DNA of 64,000 nt. Source: Lawsonella clevelandensis. Lineage in GTDB: Bacteria; Actinomycetota; Actinomycetes; Mycobacteriales; Mycobacteriaceae. The notes under the pieces were generated by a model, which was given only the letters and a program-made list of their open reading frames with translations, was not told the DNA's origin and searched no databases. The stretch is from the NCBI RefSeq assembly GCF_003241315.1, contig NZ_QFOZ01000002.1:1-64000 (forward strand), written 5' to 3'. The translations under genes were made by a program, and so were the position numbers. Below, one piece after another: positions 1-8,574 of the stretch. Each line of letters opens with the position of its first letter. Positions within the stretch are counted from its first letter, which is position 1.

Positions 1-72
1 GCCCCCAGAAGGATTCGAACCCTCGACCAATCGGGTAGAAGCCGACTGCTCTGTCCACTGAGCTATGGAGGC
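1..72 (-). tRNA. tRNA-Arg (anticodon TCT), missing only its discriminator base
   Basis: The reverse complement folds as a complete cloverleaf: acceptor GCCTCCA pairs with TGGGGGC, the D stem is GCTC/GAGC, and the anticodon stem GTCGG/CCGAT carries loop CTTCTAC, giving anticodon TCT (reads AGA/AGG). The T arm contains TTCGAAT. Position 1 is the last paired acceptor base, so the discriminator nucleotide lies just outside the window. It is transcribed away from the ssb-like gene. Confidence 0.93.
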
Positions 73-220
73 ATCATCCCCAGTGTAGTGCCACTGTGGA
101 AAAGTACCGAACTAGCCTGTTTCTCACGGTTTCCTCCGTTTGTTATGTGCCACTCTAGTGTCATTCATTCGGCGATTCGTTACAGAAGGATTGCTGTATA
201 CACAAGGAAAGGCACTAACA

Positions 221-607
221 ATGTCCAATTACATAACGTTGATGGGAAATCTGGCCAGTGATCCGCAGCTTCGGCATGCGGCAGAGCGTACTGTGGCGTC
301 ATTCCGTTTGGCGTCGAACCATCGCTATTTCGATTCTGCTAGCCAGAGTTGGAAGGGCAATGAGGCATTGTTTATAGAAACAGTGTGCTGGGGGAATTTG
401 GGGGAGAATGTTGCGGCAACTCTTCATAAGGGTGATCCGGTTATTGTGACGGGGCGTCTGGTGTCTGATGAGTTTATTCCGCAGGGTGAAGAAAGAAGCG
501 TCACCGTTATAAAACTGACTGCTACTACCGTTGGTAAGGATCTCCGCTATTGTGGTCGTTCAGCAGGCATGTCTGTTCCTGAGGGGGCGGGAGAGACGGT
601 AGACTAG
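221..607 (+). CDS. Single-stranded DNA-binding protein paralogue (SSB-like OB fold)
   Basis: A 128-residue protein starting MSNYITLMGNLASDPQLR, a typical SSB N-terminus, with an OB-fold core (WGNLGENVAATLHKGDPVIV) that binds single-stranded DNA. I chose ATG 221 because AAGGAAAGG lies just upstream; the open frame extends back to 140 but without a family-like sequence. It lacks the long glycine/proline tail and acidic DDDIPF-type tip of replicative SSB, so it is probably the second, accessory SSB (the M. tuberculosis Rv2478c type). It sits directly upstream of ettA on the same strand, as in mycobacteria. The family is clear. The specific role, perhaps stress or repair, is inferred. Confidence 0.85.
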   Translation: MSNYITLMGNLASDPQLRHAAERTVASFRLASNHRYFDSASQSWKGNEALFIETVCWGNLGENVAATLHKGDPVIVTGRLVSDEFIPQGEERSVTVIKLTATTVGKDLRYCGRSAGMSVPEGAGETVD

Positions 608-641
608 GCACGTCAGATACCCCAGTAGAAGAGGTTGAGTC

Positions 642-2315
642 GTGTCAGAGTTCGTCTACACCATGCGTAATGTGCGAAAGGCTTTTGGTGAGAAAGTCAT
701 TTTGGATGATGTCACCATGTCCTTCTATCACGGTGCGAAAATTGGTGTTGTCGGCCCGAACGGTGCCGGTAAATCTAGCATTTTGAAGATTATGGCCGGG
801 ATTGATCAACCCTCTAATGGTGAGGCATTTGCCGATCCGGAGGCCAGTGTGGGCATCCTCATGCAGGAGCCGCAGTTGGATGAGTCGAAGACCGTCCGTG
901 AAAACGTTGAAGACGGTCTTGGCGACGTTATGCAAAACCTTAAGCGGTATAACGAAATTGCCGAGAAGATGGCCACTGATTACTCCGATGAGTTAATGGA
1001 GGAAATGGGCGTCCTGCAGGAGAAGCTTGATCATGCCGACGCGTGGGAGTTCGATTCCCGCATTGACCAGGCTATGGACGCTCTCCGCTGCCCCCCGGGA
1101 GATTCCCCCGTTACGAAGCTTTCCGGTGGTGAAAAACGCCGTGTAGCGTTGTGTCGTCTCCTTCTCCAGGCTCCGGATCTTCTATTGCTTGATGAGCCCA
1201 CTAACCACCTTGATGCGGAATCAGTTGCCTGGCTGGAGAAATTCCTCCAGGACTATAAGGGCGCTGTGCTCTGCATTACCCACGACCGCTACTTCCTTGA
1301 CCACATTGCTGAGTGGATCTGTGAAGTTGACCGCGGACACCTTTACCCCTACCAGGGCAATTACTCCACCTATCTGGAGAAGAAGGCCGAGCGTTTGGAA
1401 GTCGCCGGGCGTAAAGACGCGAAGTTGCAGAAGCGTTTGAAGGAAGAACTGGCGTGGGTTCGTTCCGGTGCGAAAGCTCGCCAGGCGAAGTCCAAGGCTC
1501 GTCTGCAGCGTTATGAGGAAATGGCGGCAGAGGCAGAGCAGTACAAGAAGCTCGATTTTGAAGAGATTCAAATTCCTACCCCGCCACGACTAGGCAATGT
1601 TGTGGTGGAGGTTGACCACCTGACAAAGGGATTCAACGGACGAACTCTTATTAAGGATCTGTCGTTTACCCTGCCGCGTAACGGAATTGTTGGTGTTATC
1701 GGCCCCAATGGTGTCGGTAAAACCACTCTCTTTAAAACTATTGTGGGACTAGAGAAACCAGATTCTGGAACAGTACGTGTGGGAGAGACAGTAAAACTTT
1801 CGTACGTTGACCAGAACCGCGAGAATATTGATCCGAACAAAACTGTGTGGGAAGTTGTCTCGGAAGGCCTCGACTACATTGTTGTAGGACAGAATGAGAT
1901 GCCATCACGGGCATACATTTCCGCATTCGGATTCAAAGGCCCAGACCAGCAGAAGAAAGCGGGAGTCCTCTCCGGCGGTGAACGCAACCGCCTCAACCTT
2001 GCGCTCACCCTTAAAGTTGGCGGTAACCTCATCCTCCTGGACGAGCCCACTAACGACCTCGATGTAGAAACCCTCTCATCGCTCGAAAACGCTTTGACGA
2101 AATTCCCCGGCTGCGCCGTCGTCATTTCCCACGATCGCTGGTTCCTGGACCGCACCTGTACCCACATTCTCGCCTGGGAAGGCAATGTGGCAGAAGGGCA
2201 ATGGTTCTGGTTCGAAGGAAACTTCGAGGGCTACGAAGCAAACAAGATTGAGCGTTTGGGGGAGGAAGCAGCCCGGCCGCATTCCGTCACCCACCGTAAA
2301 CTCACCCGCGACTAA
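642..2315 (+). CDS. ettA: ABC-F ATPase EttA (energy-dependent translational throttle)
   Basis: A cytosolic 557-residue ABC-F protein with two ATPase cassettes and no membrane domain. Cassette 1 has Walker A GPNGAGKS (38-45), signature LSGGEK (about 160) and Walker B LLLLDEPTNHLD (about 180). Cassette 2 has GPNGVGKT (about 354), LSGGERNR (about 442) and LILLDEPTNDLD (about 463). A charged linker rich in K/R/E/A (about 245-310) separates them. EttA binds the ribosomal E site and gates the first peptide bond according to the ATP/ADP ratio. The start is GTG 642 behind AGAAGAGG. Length and gene neighbourhood match the family; other ABC-F members are less likely given the overall layout. Confidence 0.95.
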   Translation: MSEFVYTMRNVRKAFGEKVILDDVTMSFYHGAKIGVVGPNGAGKSSILKIMAGIDQPSNGEAFADPEASVGILMQEPQLDESKTVRENVEDGLGDVMQNLKRYNEIAEKMATDYSDELMEEMGVLQEKLDHADAWEFDSRIDQAMDALRCPPGDSPVTKLSGGEKRRVALCRLLLQAPDLLLLDEPTNHLDAESVAWLEKFLQDYKGAVLCITHDRYFLDHIAEWICEVDRGHLYPYQGNYSTYLEKKAERLEVAGRKDAKLQKRLKEELAWVRSGAKARQAKSKARLQRYEEMAAEAEQYKKLDFEEIQIPTPPRLGNVVVEVDHLTKGFNGRTLIKDLSFTLPRNGIVGVIGPNGVGKTTLFKTIVGLEKPDSGTVRVGETVKLSYVDQNRENIDPNKTVWEVVSEGLDYIVVGQNEMPSRAYISAFGFKGPDQQKKAGVLSGGERNRLNLALTLKVGGNLILLDEPTNDLDVETLSSLENALTKFPGCAVVISHDRWFLDRTCTHILAWEGNVAEGQWFWFEGNFEGYEANKIERLGEEAARPHSVTHRKLTRD

Positions 2316-2366
2316 GACTGGCGTATCGAGAGATATCCACGGATCCTTCTCGGAAAGGAGTACATC

Positions 2367-2810
2367 ATGTCGAATAGGGCAGGAAACTACTCGTGCGAGC
2401 TTGAACTTCGGTGGAGTGACTTCGACCAATCCGGTGAAGCCACGGATATCACCTACATTGAATTAGCCCGCGAGGCGCGTCTCCGATTCGTGAAGGATAC
2501 GTGGATCCGGCGGGGCTTCACCGCCCCACCGATGGTGGTACGGCATCTTGAAGTGGACTATTTGAAGCCACTCCTTATTGGAATGGAAACAGTGACGGTA
2601 GATCTCACCGTGCAGGTCGTCACGTCGCATAGTTACACTTTGCGGCACGAGCTCAGGGACAATAGGGGGGATATTCTGGCGGTAGTCGATTGTGTCCTTG
2701 TCCCATTCGATTGTGAAGCGCGTCGACAGGTGGAATTAGAGCCGGCTATTCGGCTTATGCTCACTGAATACCAAGCAAGCGCTAAAGCAGACACTGCTGG
2801 TGATCAGTGA
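2367..2810 (+). CDS. Acyl-CoA thioesterase, 4HBT/hotdog family
   Basis: A 147-residue single hotdog-fold protein. The segment LRWSDFDQSGEATDITYIELAREAR follows the 4-hydroxybenzoyl-CoA thioesterase pattern (R-W-x-D-x-D, then a helix with E-x-A-R). Such enzymes hydrolyse acyl-CoA thioesters; the acyl group cannot be read from sequence. Start ATG 2367 follows a strong AAAGGAG. Its stop overlaps the GTG of the following methyltransferase by 4 nt (GTGA), so the two are translationally coupled. A thioesterase in this slot next to ettA is conserved in mycobacteria (Rv2475c type), whereas the methyltransferase is not. Confidence 0.85.
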   Translation: MSNRAGNYSCELELRWSDFDQSGEATDITYIELAREARLRFVKDTWIRRGFTAPPMVVRHLEVDYLKPLLIGMETVTVDLTVQVVTSHSYTLRHELRDNRGDILAVVDCVLVPFDCEARRQVELEPAIRLMLTEYQASAKADTAGDQ

Positions 2811-4126
2811 CCTCCTCCACCGCCATAAATCCCATATTGACGTGGGATAATCGTACAGATCTTATTATCGCTGGGCATACTCATTACCACGCTGTCGCAC
2901 CGGCAGAACTTATTAAAGGATGTCCCCTCACCCTAAGCGAGCTCCACGATGACTCCCATAGTGAGTCTCCTCGTGAGCATCGTGGTGAACAGAGGATAGT
3001 CTCTGAGCTTTTTAGTGAGAAGAATGCTGCACCAGATCTGGTGATCTGTGGTGATGCATACGACGCTATAGAACAGCTCGTTACGGTGGACGGACTACCT
3101 GCACCGCAACTGGTCTATATTGATCCGCCCTACAACACCGGCACCATTTTCACTGACTACAACGACGGCCTTGACCACCATCTGTGGTTGGGAATGATGC
3201 ACACACGTCTCAATGCCTTGCATGAGATGCTTGCCCCCACGGGAAGTATATGGGTTCATCTAGATGATTCAGAGATGCCGTATGCGCGCGTACTTCTCGA
3301 CGAGATTTTCGGGCGAGAGAATTTCGTGTCACAGATTGTTGTGGAAATTAACCCCAAAGGTCGCCAGCTAGACCGTTTTTTTGCAGCCTGCCACGACTAT
3401 CTTCTGGTGTATGCCAAAGACATCACTAAGCTGACGCTAGAACCCGGGACTACTCATTCTGTCGATCCCACAGATTTCCCCCTTATGGACGATAAAGGAA
3501 GATACCGCCTACTGCCGCTGCGAAACACAAATAAAAAATTTAACCCAGCGACAGCACGAACGATGAGTTATCCACTCTATGCGAATCCGGATACGGGAAC
3601 TGTTCGGGCAGAGCCCTTTATAGGATCTTGTCAAGTGATGCCCGTTTTTGGAGACTTACAGCCAGCAGTGTGGCGATGGTCGGCAGCTACTGTCGAAAGC
3701 CGGTCAGATGAGCTCTTCGCCCGCTATGTGCATGGTCGTAAAGGGACACGACTCGATATTTTCCAAATTGATCGTTTGCATCCGGGACGTCGGAAAAAAC
3801 TAAAAACTATCTGGAACGCCACGGAAGTTGGCTCCTCAGATTCAGCAAAACTATCCTTGCGGAAGAAATTTGGGGAAGAAATTCAATTCGCCACCCCGAA
3901 GCCTGAACCACTCCTAGAACGCATCATTAACGCCGCTACCGAGCCCGGTGACTATGTGTGGGATATGTTTGCCGGCTCTGGAACAACGGGTGTTGTTGCG
4001 CACAGGTTAGGACGCAAATTCGTTCTAGCAGAACGAAACCCTAGTACTGTTGCGACGCATATTCGCATGCGACTAGATGATGCCGGGGCTTCGCCCTACT
4101 GGCTAGAAGTGCAACCCCGGTATTAG
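2807..4126 (+). CDS. Orphan site-specific DNA methyltransferase, beta-class (adenine-N6 type)
   Basis: A 439-residue protein with the catalytic motif DPPYNTG at 106-112 and the AdoMet-binding motif FAGSGTT at about 388-394. DPPY before FxGxG is the order of beta-class amino methyltransferases such as type III Mod subunits, which methylate adenine N6; N4-cytosine cannot be strictly excluded. The middle (NPKGRQLDRFFAACHDYLLVYAKD and following) matches the Mod-type body and probably includes target recognition. Start GTG 2807 overlaps the thioesterase stop. No Res/endonuclease gene is adjacent on either side, so it is solitary here. Its position inside an otherwise conserved housekeeping block suggests insertion. 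Its role (epigenetic, or modification partner of a distant nuclease) is unknown. Confidence 0.88.
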   Translation: MTSSTAINPILTWDNRTDLIIAGHTHYHAVAPAELIKGCPLTLSELHDDSHSESPREHRGEQRIVSELFSEKNAAPDLVICGDAYDAIEQLVTVDGLPAPQLVYIDPPYNTGTIFTDYNDGLDHHLWLGMMHTRLNALHEMLAPTGSIWVHLDDSEMPYARVLLDEIFGRENFVSQIVVEINPKGRQLDRFFAACHDYLLVYAKDITKLTLEPGTTHSVDPTDFPLMDDKGRYRLLPLRNTNKKFNPATARTMSYPLYANPDTGTVRAEPFIGSCQVMPVFGDLQPAVWRWSAATVESRSDELFARYVHGRKGTRLDIFQIDRLHPGRRKKLKTIWNATEVGSSDSAKLSLRKKFGEEIQFATPKPEPLLERIINAATEPGDYVWDMFAGSGTTGVVAHRLGRKFVLAERNPSTVATHIRMRLDDAGASPYWLEVQPRY

Positions 4127-4140
4127 ACGGTATTAGACGG
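4121..4140. repeat. 10-bp tandem duplication at the methyltransferase stop
   Basis: TATTAGACGG occurs twice head to tail, so the TAG stop region of the methyltransferase is duplicated. It looks like a replication slippage product and has no evident function. Confidence 0.8.
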
Positions 4141-4169
4141 TAGCAGGGGTACTCCCCGCTCCCCGCTAC
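4140..4169. terminator. GC-rich hairpin between convergent genes
   Basis: GTAGC-a-GGGG pairs with CCCC-GCTAC across an 11-nt loop, with one bulged A. It lies between the methyltransferase and aminopeptidase N and overlaps the pepN stop. There is no U-tract, so it would be a weak or non-canonical bidirectional terminator. Confidence 0.5.
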
Positions 4170-6964
4170 CCCTCATCGAGGGCAGTTGTCGTTTCCAGCG
4201 CACGTCCTTTTTGCGCACGAGCAAGATCGAACAGTCCTTCGCGAAGAAAGCGTTGTGCACCACTTGGAAGATCATTTTCAGCGGCAAGCATATCCGTAAT
4301 GAGACGCTGCACTGTAGGCGCATCACCCCAGAGGGGAAAAGCCCGCTCCGTCACAGTGGACGCCACTTCACCTCCACGCTTCTGCCAGAGCCGAACAACA
4401 TCTGTAGGATACTGATTCGCAAACGGTGCAACTAGCGCATCTTGCCCAGCCCAGGCAAAACCATCAAGTAGTGCTACTACGGACCAGTTACTAGCAACAT
4501 CGCCATCTACTGCAAAAATTTTCTCCCACACAGCAGCCTTATTCTCCGGGGTGGGTAATGTGGCTCCGGCTGTTAATGCTCGTCGAACACCCATACTGGT
4601 GTTGTCGTTCGCTAGTGCGGTATCAATGTCATACTGTGTGACAAGCCCATGAGCCGCAAGCGCAGTAAGTACTGTCCATCGAAGATCAGTATCCAGTTGA
4701 AGATCGTTAATATTTGCCGGCTCAAGAGACTGAGCAGCCCATATATCCCACAGCAGTCGTGTTTGATCCTCATTAAGTTTGCACTGGCAGAACGTAGTGA
4801 AGGCAATAAGCTGTTGATCCACCCCAAAGCTGGGTTGTTGCGCAATAGTGAGCAGCGCATCGCTGAAAAGCCGCCACCCTTCCATCTCCGCCCACTTCGG
4901 GTCAGCGAAGAATCTCAACACCTGCAATGCACGGGACATAAGATGTTCCGCCACAGGAAGTTCTGATTCCGATCCTATAGCGCGAGCGATAACTTCAATA
5001 AGGGCAGAACCTGGCAGGGTGGCATGCATTGTCATCTCTTCCAACACACCCCAGCACAGAGCACGGGGAAGAGGATCCACAATATCTTCAATATGCTCAA
5101 CGACAGTTTCTATACTCTGCGGATCGAGCTCTAGCTGGCAGTATGTGAGGTCTTCATCATTGGGGAGGAGTAATGCTCCCTGCAGAACATTGTGCAGTTC
5201 AGGAATATCAGTCCACTCATCAATAAGGTCAACTTCGGCATAATGCGTACGTACTAGAGTTCCAGCCGAATCTGTCCCAATAAGGTTCGCGGAAGTATCA
5301 GAATTATCAGTGCTGGAGCTATCGGTAGCCGTCATAGCGTACACGCCTACACCAACACGGTGCGGACGTAGCTCGCCAGCGCCGGGCTCCGCACCAGTTT
5401 GGTGGAGAGTGACGGAACTGTAGCGGGCAGAATTGTCACGGGGGTCGCTGGCAATGTCAAAGTCGAGGGATAGCGTATTACGGCCGGTTGTGGTGAGCCA
5501 GGCTTCTGCCCAGGTGCGGAAATCTTTATCGCAGTAGACGCTTACTGCGTCCAGAAGGTCTTGGAATGTGGCGTTGCCGTAGGAGTGTGCCAGTAGATAG
5601 TCGTGGAGGCCTTTGAGGAAGGGGTCTAGACCAGCGTAGGCGACGAATTGTTTCAGGACGGAGCAGCCTTTGGCGTAGGTAATGCCGTCGAAGTTGGCGT
5701 CTAGTTCTTCTAGGCTCTCCATGGTGGCGGCGATGGGGTGTGTGGAGGGGAGGTCGTCTTGCCGATAAGCCCAGTTTTTCTCGGTTGAAGTGAAGGTGGT
5801 CCAGGCTGTCTGGTAGGTGGTGGATCCGAGCTGTGCCATGACGCTTGCCCAGCTGGCAAAGGATTCATTGAGCCAGAGATCATTCCACCACTGCATGGTG
5901 ACGAGGTTTCCGAACCACATGTGGGCCATTTCGTGGAGGACGGTGTCGGCGCGGCGTTCGTATTTCCAGGCGGTGGCGCGGGAGCGGAAAACATAGTCTT
6001 CGCGGTAGGTGACACATCCTACGTTTTCCATGGCGCCGGCGTTGAAGTCGGGGACGAATACTTGGTCGTAGGATCCGGTGAAGGGGTAGAGGATTCCGAA
6101 GGTGCGGTGGTAGTAGTCGAAGCCGCCCTTGGTTAGCGCAAAAATGTTGTCCGGGTCGAAGTAGGGGGCGAGGGTTTCGCGGCAGTACAGGTTGAGGGGG
6201 ATGGTGATTTCACGTCCATCATCGCCGTGCCAGTGGTAGGTGTCGCTCCAACGGTGGTAGGGGCCGGCGCAGAGTGCAAAGACGTAGGGGCAGAGGGGAT
6301 TAGTTACTTGGAAGTGGTGGGTGACGGCATCGACGTCTGCATAGATGGGGGATTCTGCGGGGGTGGAGGTGGCGATGCTGCTATTGCTGATAATTTCCCA
6401 TCCTGCGGGGGCGGTGACGGTGAGGTCGATGGGGGCTTTGAGGTCAGGTTGGTCGAAGCAGGCGAAGACGCGTTTGGAGTCGGCGGGTTCGCATTGGCTG
6501 TAGAGGTAGACGGTTCCGTCGGCGGCGTCTACGGCGCGGTGTAGGCCTTCTCCAGTAGTGGAGTAGTGACACCATGCGTCAATGTCGATGGTGTTGTGTG
6601 CGGCAAGGGAGGGGAGGAGAAGTCCATTTTCGCCAGTTTCTCCGCTGGCAGAGAGGGTGGTGTTGTAGGCGTCAACGTCGAGAGATTCACCGTTGAGGGT
6701 GGCGCTGATGAGGTGAACATCACGCAGGTCGAGGAAGGTGGAGTAGCCGGGTGTGGTGCAGTCCACTTCTATGGTGGTGTGGGAGCGGAAATGTGTTGTG
6801 GGAGAAATATTATCAACGTCGTGCGCAGTACTGAAGTTAATAGCGGAGTTGTCTGCGGGATTGACGGTGGGTTGGGTGACGTCGAGGCGGATGCGGTAGG
6901 ACGTGACAGTGAGGTGGCTGGCGCGTTCGGCAGCAGTATCGCGGGTGAGGTTAAAGGACGTCAC
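4166..6964 (-). CDS. pepN: Aminopeptidase N (M1 zinc metallopeptidase)
   Basis: A 932-residue cytosolic M1 aminopeptidase that removes N-terminal residues from peptides. The exopeptidase motif GAMEN is at 310-314. The zinc site HEMAH is at 344-348 with the third ligand E367 in NESFA, the exact HExxH-x18-E spacing. The large C-terminal region is helical and ERAP1-like. Start is GTG at 6964, with AGAGGAG a few bases upstream on the minus strand. A Ser/Thr/Asp-rich insertion (SSSTDNSDTSAN, around 545-560) makes it longer than the usual ~860 residues. It is convergent with the methyltransferase and divergent from the mycothiol-linked reductase. Confidence 0.95.
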   Translation of the reverse strand: MTSFNLTRDTAAERASHLTVTSYRIRLDVTQPTVNPADNSAINFSTAHDVDNISPTTHFRSHTTIEVDCTTPGYSTFLDLRDVHLISATLNGESLDVDAYNTTLSASGETGENGLLLPSLAAHNTIDIDAWCHYSTTGEGLHRAVDAADGTVYLYSQCEPADSKRVFACFDQPDLKAPIDLTVTAPAGWEIISNSSIATSTPAESPIYADVDAVTHHFQVTNPLCPYVFALCAGPYHRWSDTYHWHGDDGREITIPLNLYCRETLAPYFDPDNIFALTKGGFDYYHRTFGILYPFTGSYDQVFVPDFNAGAMENVGCVTYREDYVFRSRATAWKYERRADTVLHEMAHMWFGNLVTMQWWNDLWLNESFASWASVMAQLGSTTYQTAWTTFTSTEKNWAYRQDDLPSTHPIAATMESLEELDANFDGITYAKGCSVLKQFVAYAGLDPFLKGLHDYLLAHSYGNATFQDLLDAVSVYCDKDFRTWAEAWLTTTGRNTLSLDFDIASDPRDNSARYSSVTLHQTGAEPGAGELRPHRVGVGVYAMTATDSSSTDNSDTSANLIGTDSAGTLVRTHYAEVDLIDEWTDIPELHNVLQGALLLPNDEDLTYCQLELDPQSIETVVEHIEDIVDPLPRALCWGVLEEMTMHATLPGSALIEVIARAIGSESELPVAEHLMSRALQVLRFFADPKWAEMEGWRLFSDALLTIAQQPSFGVDQQLIAFTTFCQCKLNEDQTRLLWDIWAAQSLEPANINDLQLDTDLRWTVLTALAAHGLVTQYDIDTALANDNTSMGVRRALTAGATLPTPENKAAVWEKIFAVDGDVASNWSVVALLDGFAWAGQDALVAPFANQYPTDVVRLWQKRGGEVASTVTERAFPLWGDAPTVQRLITDMLAAENDLPSGAQRFLREGLFDLARAQKGRALETTTALDEG

Positions 6965-7227
6965 AGTAAATCTCCTCTGTATAGGGTGGAGGGATGGGGT
7001 GGATGGAGCTTCAGTGTTACCTGGGGTGCTATCTGGAATAGTTGTGGAGTGGTTCTGGAATGGTTCTAGTGGACACTCTAGTGGCTTGTTTTTATAAATT
7101 CAGCAGTAAACGGATGTAAGCGGGTGTAAGTGAGGATAGCTGCGCTGTCATTGAGAAAGTCAGCACTGGTGAGGTTTTAACGCTTACTATAAATGTGAGA
7201 AACCTAATAATGTACGGAAGGAGCATT

Positions 7228-7848
7228 ATGACTCACACTCACGCTCGCACTCGTGTAGATTTTTGGTTCGATCCGTCATGTCCATGGTGTTGGCTAACCT
7301 CCCGGTGGATTCTGGAAGCTCAAAAAGTGCGAGATTTTACGCTGACCTTCCACGTGATGAGCCTGGGTGTGCTCAATGAGGGACGAGCTCTGGACCCTGG
7401 CTATGCTGCCTACCTGGAGAGATCGTGGGGACCAGTTCGTGTTCTTACTGCGGCTGCGCAAGAACATGGGGAGGAAGCACTGGCGAATCTTTATACCGCT
7501 ATGGGGACACGCTTCCACAATGATGGTCGTCTGCAAGATAAGGATGCGGTCAGGGAATCTCTTACTGAGGTCGGGTTACCCGTCACGCTTATGGAGCACT
7601 GGGATAAAACTCCGTACGAGAAAGAACTTCGCGACTCCCACCATGCCGGCATGGATGCACTGGGTGAGGATGTGGGCACTCCCTGCATACATGTTGATGA
7701 TGTTGCCTTCTTCGGCCCTGTGATGAGTAGAGTTCCGTGTGGAGAGGAAGCCGGAAAACTTTTCGATGGTGCGGTGGCACTGGCGCAGTACCCCTACTTT
7801 TACGAGTTGAAGCGGTCTCGTACAGAGGGTCCAGTACTCGACTTCTAG
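7228..7848 (+). CDS. DsbA-fold mycothiol-dependent reductase (Rv2466c type)
   Basis: A 206-residue thioredoxin/DsbA-fold protein with no signal peptide and an N-terminal active site CPWC (C18, C21) in DFWFDPSCPWCWLTSRW. The closest known relative is M. tuberculosis Rv2466c, a mycothiol-dependent nitroreductase/oxidoreductase induced by oxidative stress and placed between pepN and rpiB, exactly as here. Start ATG 7228 has GGAAGGAG upstream; the frame is open 33 nt further but without support. The link to mycothiol is from the family and is not visible in the sequence. A generic DsbA/2-hydroxychromene isomerase-like protein is the alternative. Confidence 0.82.
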   Translation: MTHTHARTRVDFWFDPSCPWCWLTSRWILEAQKVRDFTLTFHVMSLGVLNEGRALDPGYAAYLERSWGPVRVLTAAAQEHGEEALANLYTAMGTRFHNDGRLQDKDAVRESLTEVGLPVTLMEHWDKTPYEKELRDSHHAGMDALGEDVGTPCIHVDDVAFFGPVMSRVPCGEEAGKLFDGAVALAQYPYFYELKRSRTEGPVLDF

Positions 7849-7948
7849 TATGCGGTGCAGAGCAGATACGAAGTAGGCATAGAGTAAGTGCGGGGGTAGT
7901 CGGTGTATTGCGGGGAGTAAAGAATAGCGTGTACTGCCTTTACACCGT

Positions 7949-7954
7949 TAAGCT
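7949..7954 (+). promoter_or_regulatory. Leaderless-type -10 element of rpiB
   Basis: TAAGCT lies exactly 6 nt before ATG 7961, and no Shine-Dalgarno sequence is present. Transcription would start at or next to the A of the ATG. The same hexamer and spacing recur before phoH at 54395. Confidence 0.6.
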
Positions 7955-7960
7955 GTAACT

Positions 7961-8443
7961 ATGCGAATTTATCTAGGCTCTGATCATGCCGGTTTCGATT
8001 TGAAGAATGCTATTGCAGCCCACCTCAAGAAAGCTGGGCATGAGGTCATAGATTGTGGCGCTCACGAGTACGACGCCCTTGACGACTACCCCGCGTTTTG
8101 TGTCTCATGCGCTGAACACGTGCGCGATGATGAAGGCTCCCTCGGTATCGTGCTCGGTGGCTCTGGAAATGGCGAGCAAATGGCCGCTAATAAGGTCAAA
8201 GGTATTCGCTGTGCCCTCGTCTGGAATGTAGAACTGGCGAAGCTGGCACGCGAGCACAACAACGCCCAGCTCATGAGTCTGGGTGGCCGTTTTACGAAAG
8301 AAGCAGACGCTCTAGAAATGGTGGACGCATTCATTGCGCAGCCGTGGTCAGCGGAAGAACGCCACCAGCGGCGTATCGATATCCTGGAAAAGTATGAGGA
8401 AACGGGCGTCAATGAGGGTGCGCCGGAACCTCGTGAGGTGTAA
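7961..8443 (+). CDS. rpiB: Ribose-5-phosphate isomerase B
   Basis: A 160-residue enzyme interconverting ribose-5-phosphate and ribulose-5-phosphate in the non-oxidative pentose phosphate pathway. SDHAG (7-11) is the phosphate/ring-opening segment. GGSGNGEQ (67-73) carries the glutamate (E72) that serves as catalytic base in actinobacterial RpiB, replacing the cysteine of the E. coli enzyme. AREHNN follows the family pattern. ATG 7961 is the only sensible start; the message appears leaderless. A strong hairpin terminator follows. Confidence 0.96.
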   Translation: MRIYLGSDHAGFDLKNAIAAHLKKAGHEVIDCGAHEYDALDDYPAFCVSCAEHVRDDEGSLGIVLGGSGNGEQMAANKVKGIRCALVWNVELAKLAREHNNAQLMSLGGRFTKEADALEMVDAFIAQPWSAEERHQRRIDILEKYEETGVNEGAPEPREV

Positions 8444-8477
8444 AAACTGTAGCTGCTCATAGCTAGTCATAGATATA

Positions 8478-8519
8478 AAAAGGGTGGGTCTCCGTAAATT
8501 CATGGAGACCCACCCTTTT
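8478..8519. terminator. Strong bidirectional intrinsic terminator
   Basis: A 16-bp perfect stem (AAAAGGGTGGGTCTCC / GGAGACCCACCCTTTT) with a 10-nt loop. The A-run on one side and T-run on the other let it serve both convergent genes, rpiB (+) and pepP (-). Confidence 0.92.
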
Positions 8520-8574
8520 AGGAAGAAGTGTCAGGACTGTAGTACACCGTCCTGTACTGCTCTGCGGGCATGGG

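Noticed and set aside
7048..7085. GGAATAG/GGAATGG repeats upstream of the mycothiol-linked reductase as a SigH promoter
   Set aside because: The spacing to a GTT -10 does not fit and the sites lie about 150 nt from the start codon.
6227..7097. Long open frames on the + strand opposite pepN
   Set aside because: They mirror the pepN codons, are Gly/Val-rich shadows and have no ribosome site or recognisable domain.
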